Shown in pieces: positions 41,045 through 49,986 of a stretch of 64,000 nt of DNA; the stretch's first letter is position 1; every line of letters begins with the position of its first letter. The position numbers and the translations under genes are program-made. The stretch spans positions 62,001 through 126,000 of the forward strand of contig VMTE01000013.1 of NCBI GenBank assembly GCA_013791775.1, read 5' to 3'. The notes beneath the pieces were generated by a model, which made no database searches, was not told where the DNA came from, and saw nothing but the letters and a program-made list of their open reading frames with translations. This DNA is from Hyphomonas sp. (GTDB lineage Bacteria > Pseudomonadota > Alphaproteobacteria > Caulobacterales > Hyphomonadaceae).

Positions 41045-42445
41045 ATGGCACTGAAAATACTCTACGTCGCCACGCGATGGCCTTGGCCTATCGAGATGGG
41101 CCGTCAGCGGATGATCGATCAGACGCTGGCCTTCGCTTCAAAATATGCCGAAGTTCACCTGATCGCCTTCGCCGATGCGCGCTTCGCCAAAGCGCCGGCG
41201 CCGGCCCACATTGCGTCGTCCCGGAAAGTGCGCATGTCGAGTCTGCCGGGCGTTGTCCGGAGCCTGCTGACGAATCCCGGCCTTCCCCTGCAGAGCCATC
41301 TGTTCCTGAACGGCAAAGTGCGCAGCGAGCTGCTGAACGCCATCGACGAGATCAAGCCCGACGTGGTCATCTTCGACATGGCGCGCCTCTACAGCCTCGC
41401 CCGCCTGATCCGCCGCCACCATCCGAAAATCCGGCTCGTGCTGGACATGGATGACCGGCTGTCGGAACGCTACCGCCGGATGCTGGACAGCCGCGCCAGC
41501 GATCCGATCGGGGGCACCTTTGCCGCCCGCCTGCCAGGACCGCTTCGCGCGCTTTCGGCCGTGATCCCGAAGTTCCTGCTGTTCACCGAAAGCCACCTCA
41601 TGGCGCGCATCGAGCGCCGCGCCAATTCGCTGTTCGACTGTATACTGATGGTCTCGCCGATCGAGGCCGACCAGTTGAACGACGACTTCACCGGCGCCAA
41701 GGCGATCGGCTTCCCGCCACTCATCGAGATGCGGCAGACCCTCCCGGCCGATTTCAGCAAGAGCCTGCGCTTTGTCTTCATCGGAAATGCGGCCTACGGA
41801 CCGAACGCGCAGGCTCTCGCCGAACTCGACCGGATTGCTGCGCGGGTCAAGGCAGAGGCGCCGCCGGGATCGGTGAGTTTCAGCTTCGTCACGGCCGGAC
41901 GCCCGGATCCTGCGCTCGAACTGGCGCATGTCGAGCAGGCGGGCTTCGTGCCGGACCTCGGCCGCTTTCTTGCGCACGACGCCGTGCTCGTGGCGCCGAT
42001 CCTCACTGGCACCGGCATCAAGACCAAGATTATTGATGCCCTCGAGTATGCCGTGCCGGTTGTCACCACACCCGTCGGCGCCGAGGGACTGAGCCTCGAG
42101 CCCGGTGTTCACTACCTCTGTGCCGCCGACGAGGACGCCTTCGTTGCCGCCCTGTTGCGCCTGGTCCAGTCCGGCGAAGCGCGCCGCGAGTTGGCAGACA
42201 TGGCCCGTGCCGCCCGGGACGTTGCCCTAGCGGCCCACAACCGCCGGGTGCTGAGTTCGCGCATCCGTACCGCGCTGGGCGACGGCATTGCCCTGCCAGC
42301 AGCGGCCCAGCCGAAGGCTGGCGCGGCGGTGGTCAGCCTTCTGGTTGCACTGGCCGGATCGGGCTTTCCGGAAGAAATATTGGGTTTCGCAGCGTCCCAA
42401 ACCATGCCACGGTCGGGCATTGTTCAGGAGGGGATTGCCCAATGA
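41045..42445 (+). CDS. Glycosyltransferase (GT-B, family 4-like)
   Basis: A 466-residue cytoplasmic glycosyltransferase. The N-terminal Rossmann-like fold begins LKILYVATRWPWPIEMGRQR. The C-terminal donor-site segment reads LVAPILTGTGIKTKIIDALEYAVPVVTTPVGAEGL, with the acidic residue of the E-x7-E type site (Glu in DALEYA...GAEGL). The last ~55 residues are hydrophobic and unusual. The donor and acceptor are unknown; polysaccharide or lipid glycosylation is likely. The ATG at 41045 has no strong ribosome-binding site. It overlaps the next gene by ATGA. Confidence 0.85.
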   Translation: MALKILYVATRWPWPIEMGRQRMIDQTLAFASKYAEVHLIAFADARFAKAPAPAHIASSRKVRMSSLPGVVRSLLTNPGLPLQSHLFLNGKVRSELLNAIDEIKPDVVIFDMARLYSLARLIRRHHPKIRLVLDMDDRLSERYRRMLDSRASDPIGGTFAARLPGPLRALSAVIPKFLLFTESHLMARIERRANSLFDCILMVSPIEADQLNDDFTGAKAIGFPPLIEMRQTLPADFSKSLRFVFIGNAAYGPNAQALAELDRIAARVKAEAPPGSVSFSFVTAGRPDPALELAHVEQAGFVPDLGRFLAHDAVLVAPILTGTGIKTKIIDALEYAVPVVTTPVGAEGLSLEPGVHYLCAADEDAFVAALLRLVQSGEARRELADMARAARDVALAAHNRRVLSSRIRTALGDGIALPAAAQPKAGAAVVSLLVALAGSGFPEEILGFAASQTMPRSGIVQEGIAQ

Positions 42446-42750
42446 AGAAGTTTGTTTTCGCGGCGGTTGCTGCGCTTGCGCTTACGGCCTGCGGTGGCAG
42501 CCCGAAAGTGGCGATGGTCAAGGCATGCACCGACAGCGGCGAGTCCGACACGAACTGTGCCTGCATCGCCGACAGTCTCGAGAAAAACCTCGACAAAGAA
42601 ACCTTCAAGTCCGTCGCCTTGGCCATGGCCGCCGGTGAGGAAGAGGGCAACAAGATGATGGAAAGCCTTCCTGCCGACAAGCAGGGCGCCGTGATGGGCG
42701 CACTGATGTCAGCCGGCATGGGCTGCATGATGGGCGCCGCAGAAGGTTGA
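42442..42750 (+). CDS. Small lipoprotein
   Basis: A 102-residue protein with signal peptide MKKFVFAAVAALALTAC and lipobox LTAC (Cys17). The mature part contains a Cys-rich patch (KACTDSGESDTNCACIADSLEKNLDKETFKSVA), then a Met/Gly-rich tail (MGALMSAGMGCMMGAAEG). Some similarity to small DUF-type lipoproteins of alphaproteobacteria with a CxxxxxxxxxCxC motif. It overlaps the glycosyltransferase stop by ATGA, so the two may be co-expressed. Function unknown. Confidence 0.75.
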   Translation: MKKFVFAAVAALALTACGGSPKVAMVKACTDSGESDTNCACIADSLEKNLDKETFKSVALAMAAGEEEGNKMMESLPADKQGAVMGALMSAGMGCMMGAAEG

Positions 42751-42800
42751 CCTGATCACAGGCCGCTTGCGCCAGGTACTCGAAAGAGGGAGTCTTGGAC

Positions 42801-43139
42801 ATGGACCGCCTGCCGACACGACTATGGATTGAAGCCTTGATCCGGCGCGCGGAAGTCGCCGGATCAAGTGCATTTGTCGTCCAGCACGGCGATGACGGGC
42901 GCGGCGACGTGCTGATCAAGGTTGCGCGGATGGACGGCACGGCGGCGGCCTACCTGCCGTCAATGACCCTTGAGGGGGACCGCGCGTTCCTGAACCTCTC
43001 GGCCCAGGGCGTCGGTCCCGACGAAGCCAGCGTCGATGCCTATGTCCGCCGCGCCAAGGCCCGCGACAGCGACCTCTGGATCGTCGAGATCGAGGACAAG
43101 GCAGGGCGCACCTTCCTGACGGAGCCGGTCGAAGACTGA
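42801..43139 (+). CDS. DUF1491-family protein
   Basis: A 112-residue protein beginning MDRLPTRLWIEALIRRAEVAGSSAFVVQHGD, with GDVLIKVARMDG, the WIVEIEDKAGRTFLTEP end and VDAYVRRAKARDSDLW, all DUF1491 features. The family is restricted mainly to alphaproteobacteria and has no known function. GAGGGA at 42786-42791 supports the ATG at 42801 over a TTG at 42795. Confidence 0.85.
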   Translation: MDRLPTRLWIEALIRRAEVAGSSAFVVQHGDDGRGDVLIKVARMDGTAAAYLPSMTLEGDRAFLNLSAQGVGPDEASVDAYVRRAKARDSDLWIVEIEDKAGRTFLTEPVED

Positions 43140-43209
43140 CAGAGTTTACTGTCCCTTAACGCCATCAACGCAACTTGCGATTCGCTGGACTAAAAGGGGT
43201 GCGACAGCG

Positions 43210-43581
43210 ATGCTGTTCCTGCTGAACGAGTATGTCACCGAGATCGAGGCGCCCGAGTTGCGGCTGCTGAAACGCGGGCCGCTTCTCGGCTTCGAGGATG
43301 TCCACGCGATGCGCGCCCGCGAGGCAATCGAGTTCGCGCGCAGCCGGTTGCAGGTGTGCCTGGATGCCGGTACGACGCCGGATAACGTTCTGGTCGCCGA
43401 CCTCGCCGCCCTGATCATTGCCAAGACCGGCGCCAACGCTGCGCTGTTTCCGGTCCACGAGGGCCGCGTGTCCGAGCCGCGCCTGACCATCCTGCCGGAA
43501 TCGATCCTCGAGGCCGTCCGCGCCCGCCTTGCCGAAGGCGCCAAGCCGGACATCCGCCAGATCTGGCCGCGCGCCGCCTGA
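43210..43581 (+). CDS. Conserved hypothetical protein
   Basis: A 123-residue soluble protein (MLFLLNEYVTEIEAPELRLLKRGPLLGFEDVHAMRAREAIEFARSRLQ...). AAAAGGGG about 10 nt upstream supports the ATG. No motif or family is recognised. It lies between the DUF1491 gene and the convergent VWA lipoprotein gene, 6 nt from the latter's stop. Confidence 0.7.
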   Translation: MLFLLNEYVTEIEAPELRLLKRGPLLGFEDVHAMRAREAIEFARSRLQVCLDAGTTPDNVLVADLAALIIAKTGANAALFPVHEGRVSEPRLTILPESILEAVRARLAEGAKPDIRQIWPRAA

Positions 43582-43587
43582 AGGCGC

Positions 43588-45735
43588 CTACTGCACTTTC
43601 AACGGCCGGACGGCGAGCACATGCCGTCCGCCGCTGGCCACCATCACATAGCGCAGCTCATAGTCACCTGCCGCTTGCGGCGCGGTCAGCGTTACCGCAT
43701 TGCGCTGGTGCACGTAGGCGTAGCCAACTTCGCCGCTGGTCGCCGTGTAGCCCTTCGGGACGATATCGACATAGTCACCGTAATAGGCGGGGCCGTTCGG
43801 TGTGACAGCGAACTCGGCGCTGCGTGCCACGCTGGCGGGTGCCTCCAGCGAAGCGGTTGCGGCGGTGAGGGTCACCGGCTTGACGGCCTTGACGGTGCGG
43901 CCCGTTGCGGTCTCGAGGACATAGCGCACGTCGTAGTCGCCAGGCTCGCCCGGCAGGGGGAGCGAGACGGGCTGGCCGGAGCGGGTGTAGGCGTAGGATT
44001 TCTCGCCGGAGGTCTGGGTGTAACCGCGCGGAACGAGGTCGATATAGTCGCCCGGCGCGCCGGGCCCTTCCCAGCCGACGCTGAGCGTGCTGCCGGCAAC
44101 TGCCGAGGCGCGGTCCGGCGTCAGCGTGACCTGGACGTCGCGCAGCGTCAGCGGCGCCGTCGCAAGGACACGCCGGCCATCCGGCGCGGCCAGCACATAG
44201 CGCACGTCGTAGTCGCCCGGCGCGCCCGGCAACTTGAGATCCGAGGGACTGCCGCGCGAGGTGTAGAAGTAGGAGATCTCGCCGCTCGTCTGCGTGAATC
44301 CCTTCGGCACGATATCGACATAGTCGCCGCTGCCATCCGGCCCGGCCCAGTCGACGCTGAGCATCTCGCCGAGCGCCGCGGAAGGACTGAAGGCGAGATC
44401 GACCTTGGCGTCTTGCACCTCGAGCGGCGCCGTCTTCAACACGCTGCGGCCATCGCTGGCGGCGGCGACATAGCGCACGTCATAGGCGCCGGGCTTGCCG
44501 GGCACGCGGAGGGTCACGGGCTCGGCCGAGCGCAGATAGGCATAGGTCAGCTCACCATTCGTCTTCGTATACCCGCGCGGCACGATGTCGATATAATCGC
44601 CGCTGTTGCCGGGCCCGCGCCAGGTGACCGTCAGGGTCTGGCCGATCTGGCGGGTCGGTTCGGCGACGAGTGCAACCGCCGCGTCGGTGATCGTGATCGC
44701 TTCGGTCGCCAGCACCACGCGCCCCTGCGGCGCGGCCCAGACGTAACGCAACTGATACGTACCCGGATCACCGGGCGCGCGCATCTGCACCGGGTTGCCG
44801 GTGTTCGCATATGACCAGGAAAGTTCTCCGAACGTGTCCGTATGACCCGGCGGGACCAGATCGACATAGTCGGTCTTCGTCCCGGGACCTGTCCAGCTGA
44901 CCGCAAAAGTCGCGCCGATCTCGGCGCTGCCGGGGCCGTCGATCGTGGCGGTGGCGGTCGCCGCGTCCGGCGGGCCGGTCTCGACCGCATCGGCGACCGA
45001 GGCGAGCGCGGTGGAGAGTTCCGCCGCGTTCGAGGCTTCGAGGTACATGCCCCCGGTCGTCTCGGCGAGGCAGGCGACCTGGCGGCCTTCATCCGCGCTC
45101 AGGCCGAAGCCGATGACATGCGCGGTGAAATCGATGCCGCGGGCCTCAAGGTCTGCGCCGGCTGCGCAGGGGTCGGCATTACAGGTCTCGATCCCGTCGG
45201 TGACGAGGATGACCGTGGCGCGCGTCTCTTCGATTGCGAGGGCATCGGCCGCCTGACGCACGGCAGCGGTGAGCGGGGTCTTGCCGATGGGGGTGAGCGT
45301 ATCGACGATGTCGGGAAACGGCACGCTTGCGCCGGGCTGGCGCAGCAGTTCGATATCGGCGCAGTCGCCCTTCCGGCGGTGGCCATAGGCAAGGAGGCCG
45401 GCGGCGCCCAGTTCGGGATCGGCGCTGACCATCTGGCGCACGGCGGCGCGGGCGATATCGCGCTTGGAATTGCCGTCGATCTGGCCCCACATCGAGCCGG
45501 AGGAGTCCATCACTACCATCACCTTCATCGGGCCTTTGGGGGTCTCGATCACCGCGTCGGCGGGATCGTCCGGCGGCGCGAGGGCGGCGCTGGCAGGGCC
45601 GGCGGATCCGTCCGGAGCAGGCGCTGCTGCTGCGGCGGTCTCGGCGGGCGCAAGCGTCACGGTTTCGGCTTTTGGTCCGCAGGCTGCCAACAGTCCGGCA
45701 GCGGCAGACAGCCCAAGGATGGTCATCCTGTTCAT
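43588..45735 (-). CDS. VWA-domain lipoprotein with five ~91-residue repeats
   Basis: A 715-residue lipoprotein: signal peptide with lipobox LAAC (Cys19), a Pro/Ala linker, then a von Willebrand A domain (residues ~69-250) with the MIDAS motif DSSGS (77-81) and LVTDG (178-181). Five tandem repeats follow, each ~91 residues and marked by DYxDxVPxGxTxTxGExxY and a closing GxYxxRYV. The DYxD signatures start near 289, 380, 471, 563 and 654. The repeats look like small beta-sandwich domains. GGGACGAGC precedes the ATG at 45735. A role in metal-dependent adhesion or periplasmic complex assembly is inference. Its gene is divergent from prfC. Confidence 0.85.
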   Translation of the reverse strand: MNRMTILGLSAAAGLLAACGPKAETVTLAPAETAAAAAPAPDGSAGPASAALAPPDDPADAVIETPKGPMKVMVVMDSSGSMWGQIDGNSKRDIARAAVRQMVSADPELGAAGLLAYGHRRKGDCADIELLRQPGASVPFPDIVDTLTPIGKTPLTAAVRQAADALAIEETRATVILVTDGIETCNADPCAAGADLEARGIDFTAHVIGFGLSADEGRQVACLAETTGGMYLEASNAAELSTALASVADAVETGPPDAATATATIDGPGSAEIGATFAVSWTGPGTKTDYVDLVPPGHTDTFGELSWSYANTGNPVQMRAPGDPGTYQLRYVWAAPQGRVVLATEAITITDAAVALVAEPTRQIGQTLTVTWRGPGNSGDYIDIVPRGYTKTNGELTYAYLRSAEPVTLRVPGKPGAYDVRYVAAASDGRSVLKTAPLEVQDAKVDLAFSPSAALGEMLSVDWAGPDGSGDYVDIVPKGFTQTSGEISYFYTSRGSPSDLKLPGAPGDYDVRYVLAAPDGRRVLATAPLTLRDVQVTLTPDRASAVAGSTLSVGWEGPGAPGDYIDLVPRGYTQTSGEKSYAYTRSGQPVSLPLPGEPGDYDVRYVLETATGRTVKAVKPVTLTAATASLEAPASVARSAEFAVTPNGPAYYGDYVDIVPKGYTATSGEVGYAYVHQRNAVTLTAPQAAGDYELRYVMVASGGRHVLAVRPLKVQ

Positions 45736-45866
45736 CGCTCGTCCCTCCACGACTTTTCTTCATTTCTCATTTTGTTGACGCTACGGCAAGCCGCACGGGT
45801 CGAAGCGCTTCACCTCAGCTGACAAATCGGCTAGGGGCTCGGGCTTGAGTTCGAAAGCCCTCCCGC

Positions 45867-47465
45867 ATGTCGCACGTGACTGAAGCCGCCCGGCGGCGCA
45901 CCTTTGCCATTATTTCGCACCCGGACGCCGGCAAGACGACGCTGACGGAAAACCTGTTGCTGGCGGGCGGCGCCATCCGCGCGGCCGGCGAGGTGGCGGC
46001 GCGCGGCCAGACGCGGCGCACGCGGTCCGACTGGATGAAGATCGAACGCGACCGGGGCATCTCGGTATCGGCGTCGGTGATGTCGTTCGAGTTCGACGGT
46101 TACATGTTCAACCTGCTCGACACCCCGGGCCACGAGGACTTCTCCGAAGATACCTACCGCACGCTGACGGCTGCCGACTGCGCGGTCATGGTGCTCGACG
46201 CCGCCAAGGGTATCGAGCCGCAGACGCTGAAACTGTTCGAAGTGTGCCGGTTGCGCGATATCCCGATCGTGACCTTCATCAACAAGATGGACCGCGAGGC
46301 GCAGGAGCCTATCGCGTTGCTGGACGAGGTGCAGGACAAGTTACAGCTCGACACCGCCCCGCTGTTCTGGCCGGCTGCGAGCGGCCAACGGTTCGCGGGC
46401 ATGCTGGACCTGGAGCGCGACTGTTTCCTGCAGTTCGAGCGGCGGGTGGGCGAGCCGGCGCGGATCGGTCCGGCCACGGAAATTCCGGGCGACGCTGCAA
46501 GCCTGAAGGCGAACCTTGATCCCTACGTCTTTGCCGAGTTGACCGAAGGCATCGAGATGGCGCGCAGCCTGTTGCCGGTGTTTGACCGCGAGGCCTTCCT
46601 GGCGGGCAACATGACGCCGGTGGTGTTCGGCTCGGCGCTGCGCTATTTCGGCGTCGCGGAACTGCTCCGTACGCTGCACACCTATGCGCCCCAGCCGCGA
46701 GACCAGAAGGCCACACGGAAGGGCGAGCCGATCCGGGTTCATGCCGACGACCCGTCCGTAAGCGGATTTGTGTTCAAGATCCAGGCGAACATGGACCCCA
46801 ACCACCGCGACCGCGTGGCCTTTCTGCGCCTGTGTTCGGGCGAGTTCCAGCGCGGCATGCGGCTGAAAACCAACAGCGGCAAGCAGCTGAGCATCCACAA
46901 TCCGCTGATGTTCATGGCGCAGGACCGGGAGATTGCCGAAACCGCCTATGCGGGCGACGTGATCGGTGTGCCCAACCATGGCCAGCTTCGCGTCGGCGAC
47001 TCGCTGTCGGAAAGCGGCGACATCCAGTTCGGCGGCATTCCGAACTTCGCGCCGGAATTGCTGCGCCGGGCACGCGTCAGGGATCCGATGAAGGCGAAGC
47101 ACTTGCGCAAGGCGCTCGAAAGCCTCGCCGAAGAGGGCGTGACGCAGCTGTTCACACCGCAGATCGGGTCGGACATGATTGTCGGTGCGGTCGGCCAGCT
47201 GCAATTCGAGGTGATGATCGAGCGGATGACGGCGGAGTACGGCCTCGAAGTGATGTTCGAGCAGGCGCCCTACAACGTCGCACGCTGGATGAGCAGCGAT
47301 GATCCGGCGAAGCTCGAAGAGTTCATGGAGAAGAACAAGTCCGCCTCAGGCACCGACCTCGACGGCGCGCCGGTCTACCTGGCAAAGAATGCCTGGGATG
47401 TCGGCTACGCGCAGGAAAAGAACCCGGCGATCCGGTTCACGGCCACGAAAGAGCGGTCGATCTAG
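45867..47465 (+). CDS. prfC: Peptide chain release factor 3
   Basis: A 532-residue GTPase that recycles RF1/RF2 from the ribosome. G1 SHPDAGKTT (residues 17-25), G3 DTPGHEDF and G4 NKMD are present, and the RDRGISV switch segment is typical of RF3. The length matches the family. It starts with ATG at 45867 without a strong ribosome-binding site. Its stop overlaps the convergent PAN-like gene by CTAG at 47462-47465. Confidence 0.97.
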   Translation: MSHVTEAARRRTFAIISHPDAGKTTLTENLLLAGGAIRAAGEVAARGQTRRTRSDWMKIERDRGISVSASVMSFEFDGYMFNLLDTPGHEDFSEDTYRTLTAADCAVMVLDAAKGIEPQTLKLFEVCRLRDIPIVTFINKMDREAQEPIALLDEVQDKLQLDTAPLFWPAASGQRFAGMLDLERDCFLQFERRVGEPARIGPATEIPGDAASLKANLDPYVFAELTEGIEMARSLLPVFDREAFLAGNMTPVVFGSALRYFGVAELLRTLHTYAPQPRDQKATRKGEPIRVHADDPSVSGFVFKIQANMDPNHRDRVAFLRLCSGEFQRGMRLKTNSGKQLSIHNPLMFMAQDREIAETAYAGDVIGVPNHGQLRVGDSLSESGDIQFGGIPNFAPELLRRARVRDPMKAKHLRKALESLAEEGVTQLFTPQIGSDMIVGAVGQLQFEVMIERMTAEYGLEVMFEQAPYNVARWMSSDDPAKLEEFMEKNKSASGTDLDGAPVYLAKNAWDVGYAQEKNPAIRFTATKERSI

Positions 47466-47908
47466 TTTTCGGGGGCCGGTTCGGCGCTCTCGCCGGCAAG
47501 GTCGTCGGCCGGTGCAGGCGCATCCGTGCTGGCTTCGCCCCAGTAGCTGGCATCCACGCGCGGCGAGACGCCGGAGGTGGCGAGCAGGTTTTCTTCCGGG
47601 CTGCCGCCGCCGCGCTTGAGCTCGCAGCGCGCACCGGCGCTGCCGTAGGCTTCGACGAAGGACCAGGCCTGGCAGACACCGTCTTCGCCGCAGGCGATCT
47701 GGCAATCCAGCGCCGTCGAGCCGGCCTCGACCTTGTAGGTGGCACCGTGGCGGTAGGTGTAGGTCTCGTGTCCCGGCGCGGTTGCGCCGGCCCCGGTCGC
47801 GGTCAGCTGGTCCATCCCGGGTGAGGAGACGGCCTTGCGGGTCACGCCGTCGGCTCCGGCAACGAGACAGAGGCAAGCGGCGGCGGCGAACAGCATGACG
47901 AGACGCAT
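47462..47908 (-). CDS. Exported PAN/Apple-like protein
   Basis: A 148-residue protein with a signal peptide (MRLVMLFAAAACLCLVAGADG). The mature part has a PAN/Apple-like Cys pattern (DCQIACGEDGVCQAWSFVEAYGSAGARCELKRGG, then SGVS). PAN modules bind proteins or carbohydrates. The C-terminus is acidic and Pro-rich. AGGAG lies upstream of the ATG at 47908. The gene converges on prfC with a 4-base stop overlap. A frame continuing upstream to 48352 lies inside uup in another register and is rejected. Confidence 0.72.
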   Translation of the reverse strand: MRLVMLFAAAACLCLVAGADGVTRKAVSSPGMDQLTATGAGATAPGHETYTYRHGATYKVEAGSTALDCQIACGEDGVCQAWSFVEAYGSAGARCELKRGGGSPEENLLATSGVSPRVDASYWGEASTDAPAPADDLAGESAEPAPEN

Positions 47909-47988
47909 GGAACACTCCTGCAGGCAATATATCAGGCAGGACGATAGCCGGGCCGCGTTAACGAAGCGTTTGCTTTGCGCCGACCGCT

Positions 47989-49806
47989 CTAGCTGGTCAG
48001 GCGCTCGCGCTTTTCCTCGATATCCAGCCATTCCAGCTCGATCTCTTCGAGCTGGGTGCGGGCAGCGGCGACGCGGCGTGACTTGGTGTTGAAGGCGGCG
48101 GCGTCGCGGGCATAGAGGCCGGAATCGGCGAGGTCGGCTTCGAGCGTTGCGATCTCGGACTGCAGCCGGGGGATCAGGCCGTCGATCTCCTTTTGGCGAT
48201 GTTCGTCCTTGAAGGAGAGCTTGGTCTGCTGCTTCGGCTTTGCGGCGGGCGCGGCGGCAGACTTCGCGGCGGCGGCGCGCTGGGCGTCCTTGCGGCGCAC
48301 GCCAGCCAGTTGCTGCTGCGCGTCGCTCCATCCGCCGGCGGTCTGGATCCATTCGCCATCGCCGATCGGGCAGAGGCAGCTGGTGACTGTCGAATCGAGG
48401 AAGGCGCGGTCGTGGCTGACGAGGATCAGCGTGCCTTCATAGGCGAGCAGCATGTCTTCGAGCAGGTCGAGCGTCTGCATGTCGAGATCGTTGGTCGGTT
48501 CGTCCATCACGAGGAGGTTTGACGTCTGGGCGAGGCCGAGGGCGAGGGCGAGGCGGTTGCGCTCACCGCCCGACAGCGCGCCGACCGGCTGGCGCAGCTG
48601 TTCGGGGCTGAAGAGGAAATCCTTCGCATAGGCGGCGACGTGGCGCTGCTGGCCCTGGACGTTGATCGAGTCGCCGCCCATCGGGGCGAGCGCTTCCCAG
48701 ATCGTGTCGGTGGCTTTCAGGTGATCGCGGGTCTGGTCCTGGTAGGTGACCTGCAGCGTTTTGGAATGCGTGACCGTGCCGGCATCCGGCGGGATCTCCC
48801 CCAGCAGCAGGCGGACGAGGGTTGTCTTGCCCGCGCCGTTGGGGCCGATGATGCCGATCCGGTCGCCGCGCAGGATGCGCAGGTCGAGGTCCCGGGCGAT
48901 CACCAGCGGACCGTCTGCCGTCTCGAAGGTTTTCGAGAGGCCTTTGACTTCGATGACCTTCTTGCTGAGCGCGCTGCCGGCGTCAGCGCTGAACTCGGCG
49001 GTCGACTTCCGGTCGTTCAGGGCGGTGCGCATGGCGGCGTGTTGCACGCGCATGTCCTTCAGCCGGGCGAGGCGGCCCTGGTTGCGTTTGCGCCGGCCGG
49101 TGACGCCGCGCGCCAGCCAGTGCTGCTCGTCCTTCAGCTGCGTCGTCATTCGGCGCATCTGGCGTTCGTCTTCCAGTTCGATCTGTTCGGCCCATTCGTC
49201 GAACTTCACGTATCCGTCCGGACTCTTCAGCACCTTGCCCTGGCGCAGCCACAGCGTGTTGGTCGAAATGTTCTCGAGGAAGCGCCGGTCGTGGCTGACC
49301 ACCAGCACGACGCCGTTGAACGCCTTCAACCGTGTCTCCAGCGCTTCGATCATCGGCACGTCGAGATGGTTCGTCGGCTCGTCCAGCAGCAGGATCGTCG
49401 GCTCCTGCGCGAAGGCCTTCGCCAGCGCGGCGCGGCGCTTCTGGCCGCCGGACAGGGTATTCGGATCGGCTTTCGGATCAATCTCGAAGGCCATGATTTC
49501 AGCCTCCGCCATGTAGGCGCCTTCGAGGCCGTCGGCGACATAGTCGAGCACGGTTTCGAAGCCGGTGACGTCGGGTTCCTGCGCGACCGTGGCGTAGGTG
49601 ATGCCGGGCTGGCGCCAGACTTCGCCGGAGTCCGGCTCGATCGCTTCGGAAATGATCTTCATCAGCGTTGACTTGCCGGCGCCGTTGCGCCCGACCAGTG
49701 CCGCGCGCTCACCCTTCGACAAGGCCAGCGTGACGCCTTCGAATAGCGGACTGCTGCCAAAGGTGAGGCGAACATCGGTCAGGGAAATCAGGGGGGGCTG
49801 GGCCAT
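47989..49806 (-). CDS. uup: ABC-F family ATPase (Uup-like)
   Basis: A 605-residue soluble protein with two ABC domains and no membrane segments. The first has GRNGAGKST and LSGGQKRRAALAKAFA; the second GPNGAGKTT and LSGGERNRLALALGLAQ. A linker (MRRMTTQLKDEQHWLARGVTGRRKRNQGRLARLKDM) and a C-terminal coiled-coil of ~80 residues (EIATLEADLADSGLYARDAAAFNTKSRRVAAARTQLEEIELEWLDIEEKRE) resemble Uup. These factors act on ribosomes or DNA. The ATG at 49806 begins MAQPPLISLTDV. Confidence 0.93.
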   Translation of the reverse strand: MAQPPLISLTDVRLTFGSSPLFEGVTLALSKGERAALVGRNGAGKSTLMKIISEAIEPDSGEVWRQPGITYATVAQEPDVTGFETVLDYVADGLEGAYMAEAEIMAFEIDPKADPNTLSGGQKRRAALAKAFAQEPTILLLDEPTNHLDVPMIEALETRLKAFNGVVLVVSHDRRFLENISTNTLWLRQGKVLKSPDGYVKFDEWAEQIELEDERQMRRMTTQLKDEQHWLARGVTGRRKRNQGRLARLKDMRVQHAAMRTALNDRKSTAEFSADAGSALSKKVIEVKGLSKTFETADGPLVIARDLDLRILRGDRIGIIGPNGAGKTTLVRLLLGEIPPDAGTVTHSKTLQVTYQDQTRDHLKATDTIWEALAPMGGDSINVQGQQRHVAAYAKDFLFSPEQLRQPVGALSGGERNRLALALGLAQTSNLLVMDEPTNDLDMQTLDLLEDMLLAYEGTLILVSHDRAFLDSTVTSCLCPIGDGEWIQTAGGWSDAQQQLAGVRRKDAQRAAAAKSAAAPAAKPKQQTKLSFKDEHRQKEIDGLIPRLQSEIATLEADLADSGLYARDAAAFNTKSRRVAAARTQLEEIELEWLDIEEKRERLTS

Positions 49807-49986
49807 GGCGGGGAGATAGCGCGGCGTCCAGCGCGGCGCTAGGGGCGCGCGGCGCCTGGCAAATTCGTGCCTCCGGCGAACTGGTCACCAAATTGCAGGC
49901 TTTTTGCGGGAAATGATGCGCAGCGCCGGGGCGGAACCGTCCAAACCGGTCGCATGTCTCTGTTCTGCCCCTTTGAGGACCAGTCC

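Noticed and set aside
43621-44814. A 397-codon antisense frame with apparent internal repeats
   Set aside because: Its repeats mirror the 91-residue repeats of the VWA lipoprotein gene on the minus strand; they are not an independent repeat protein.
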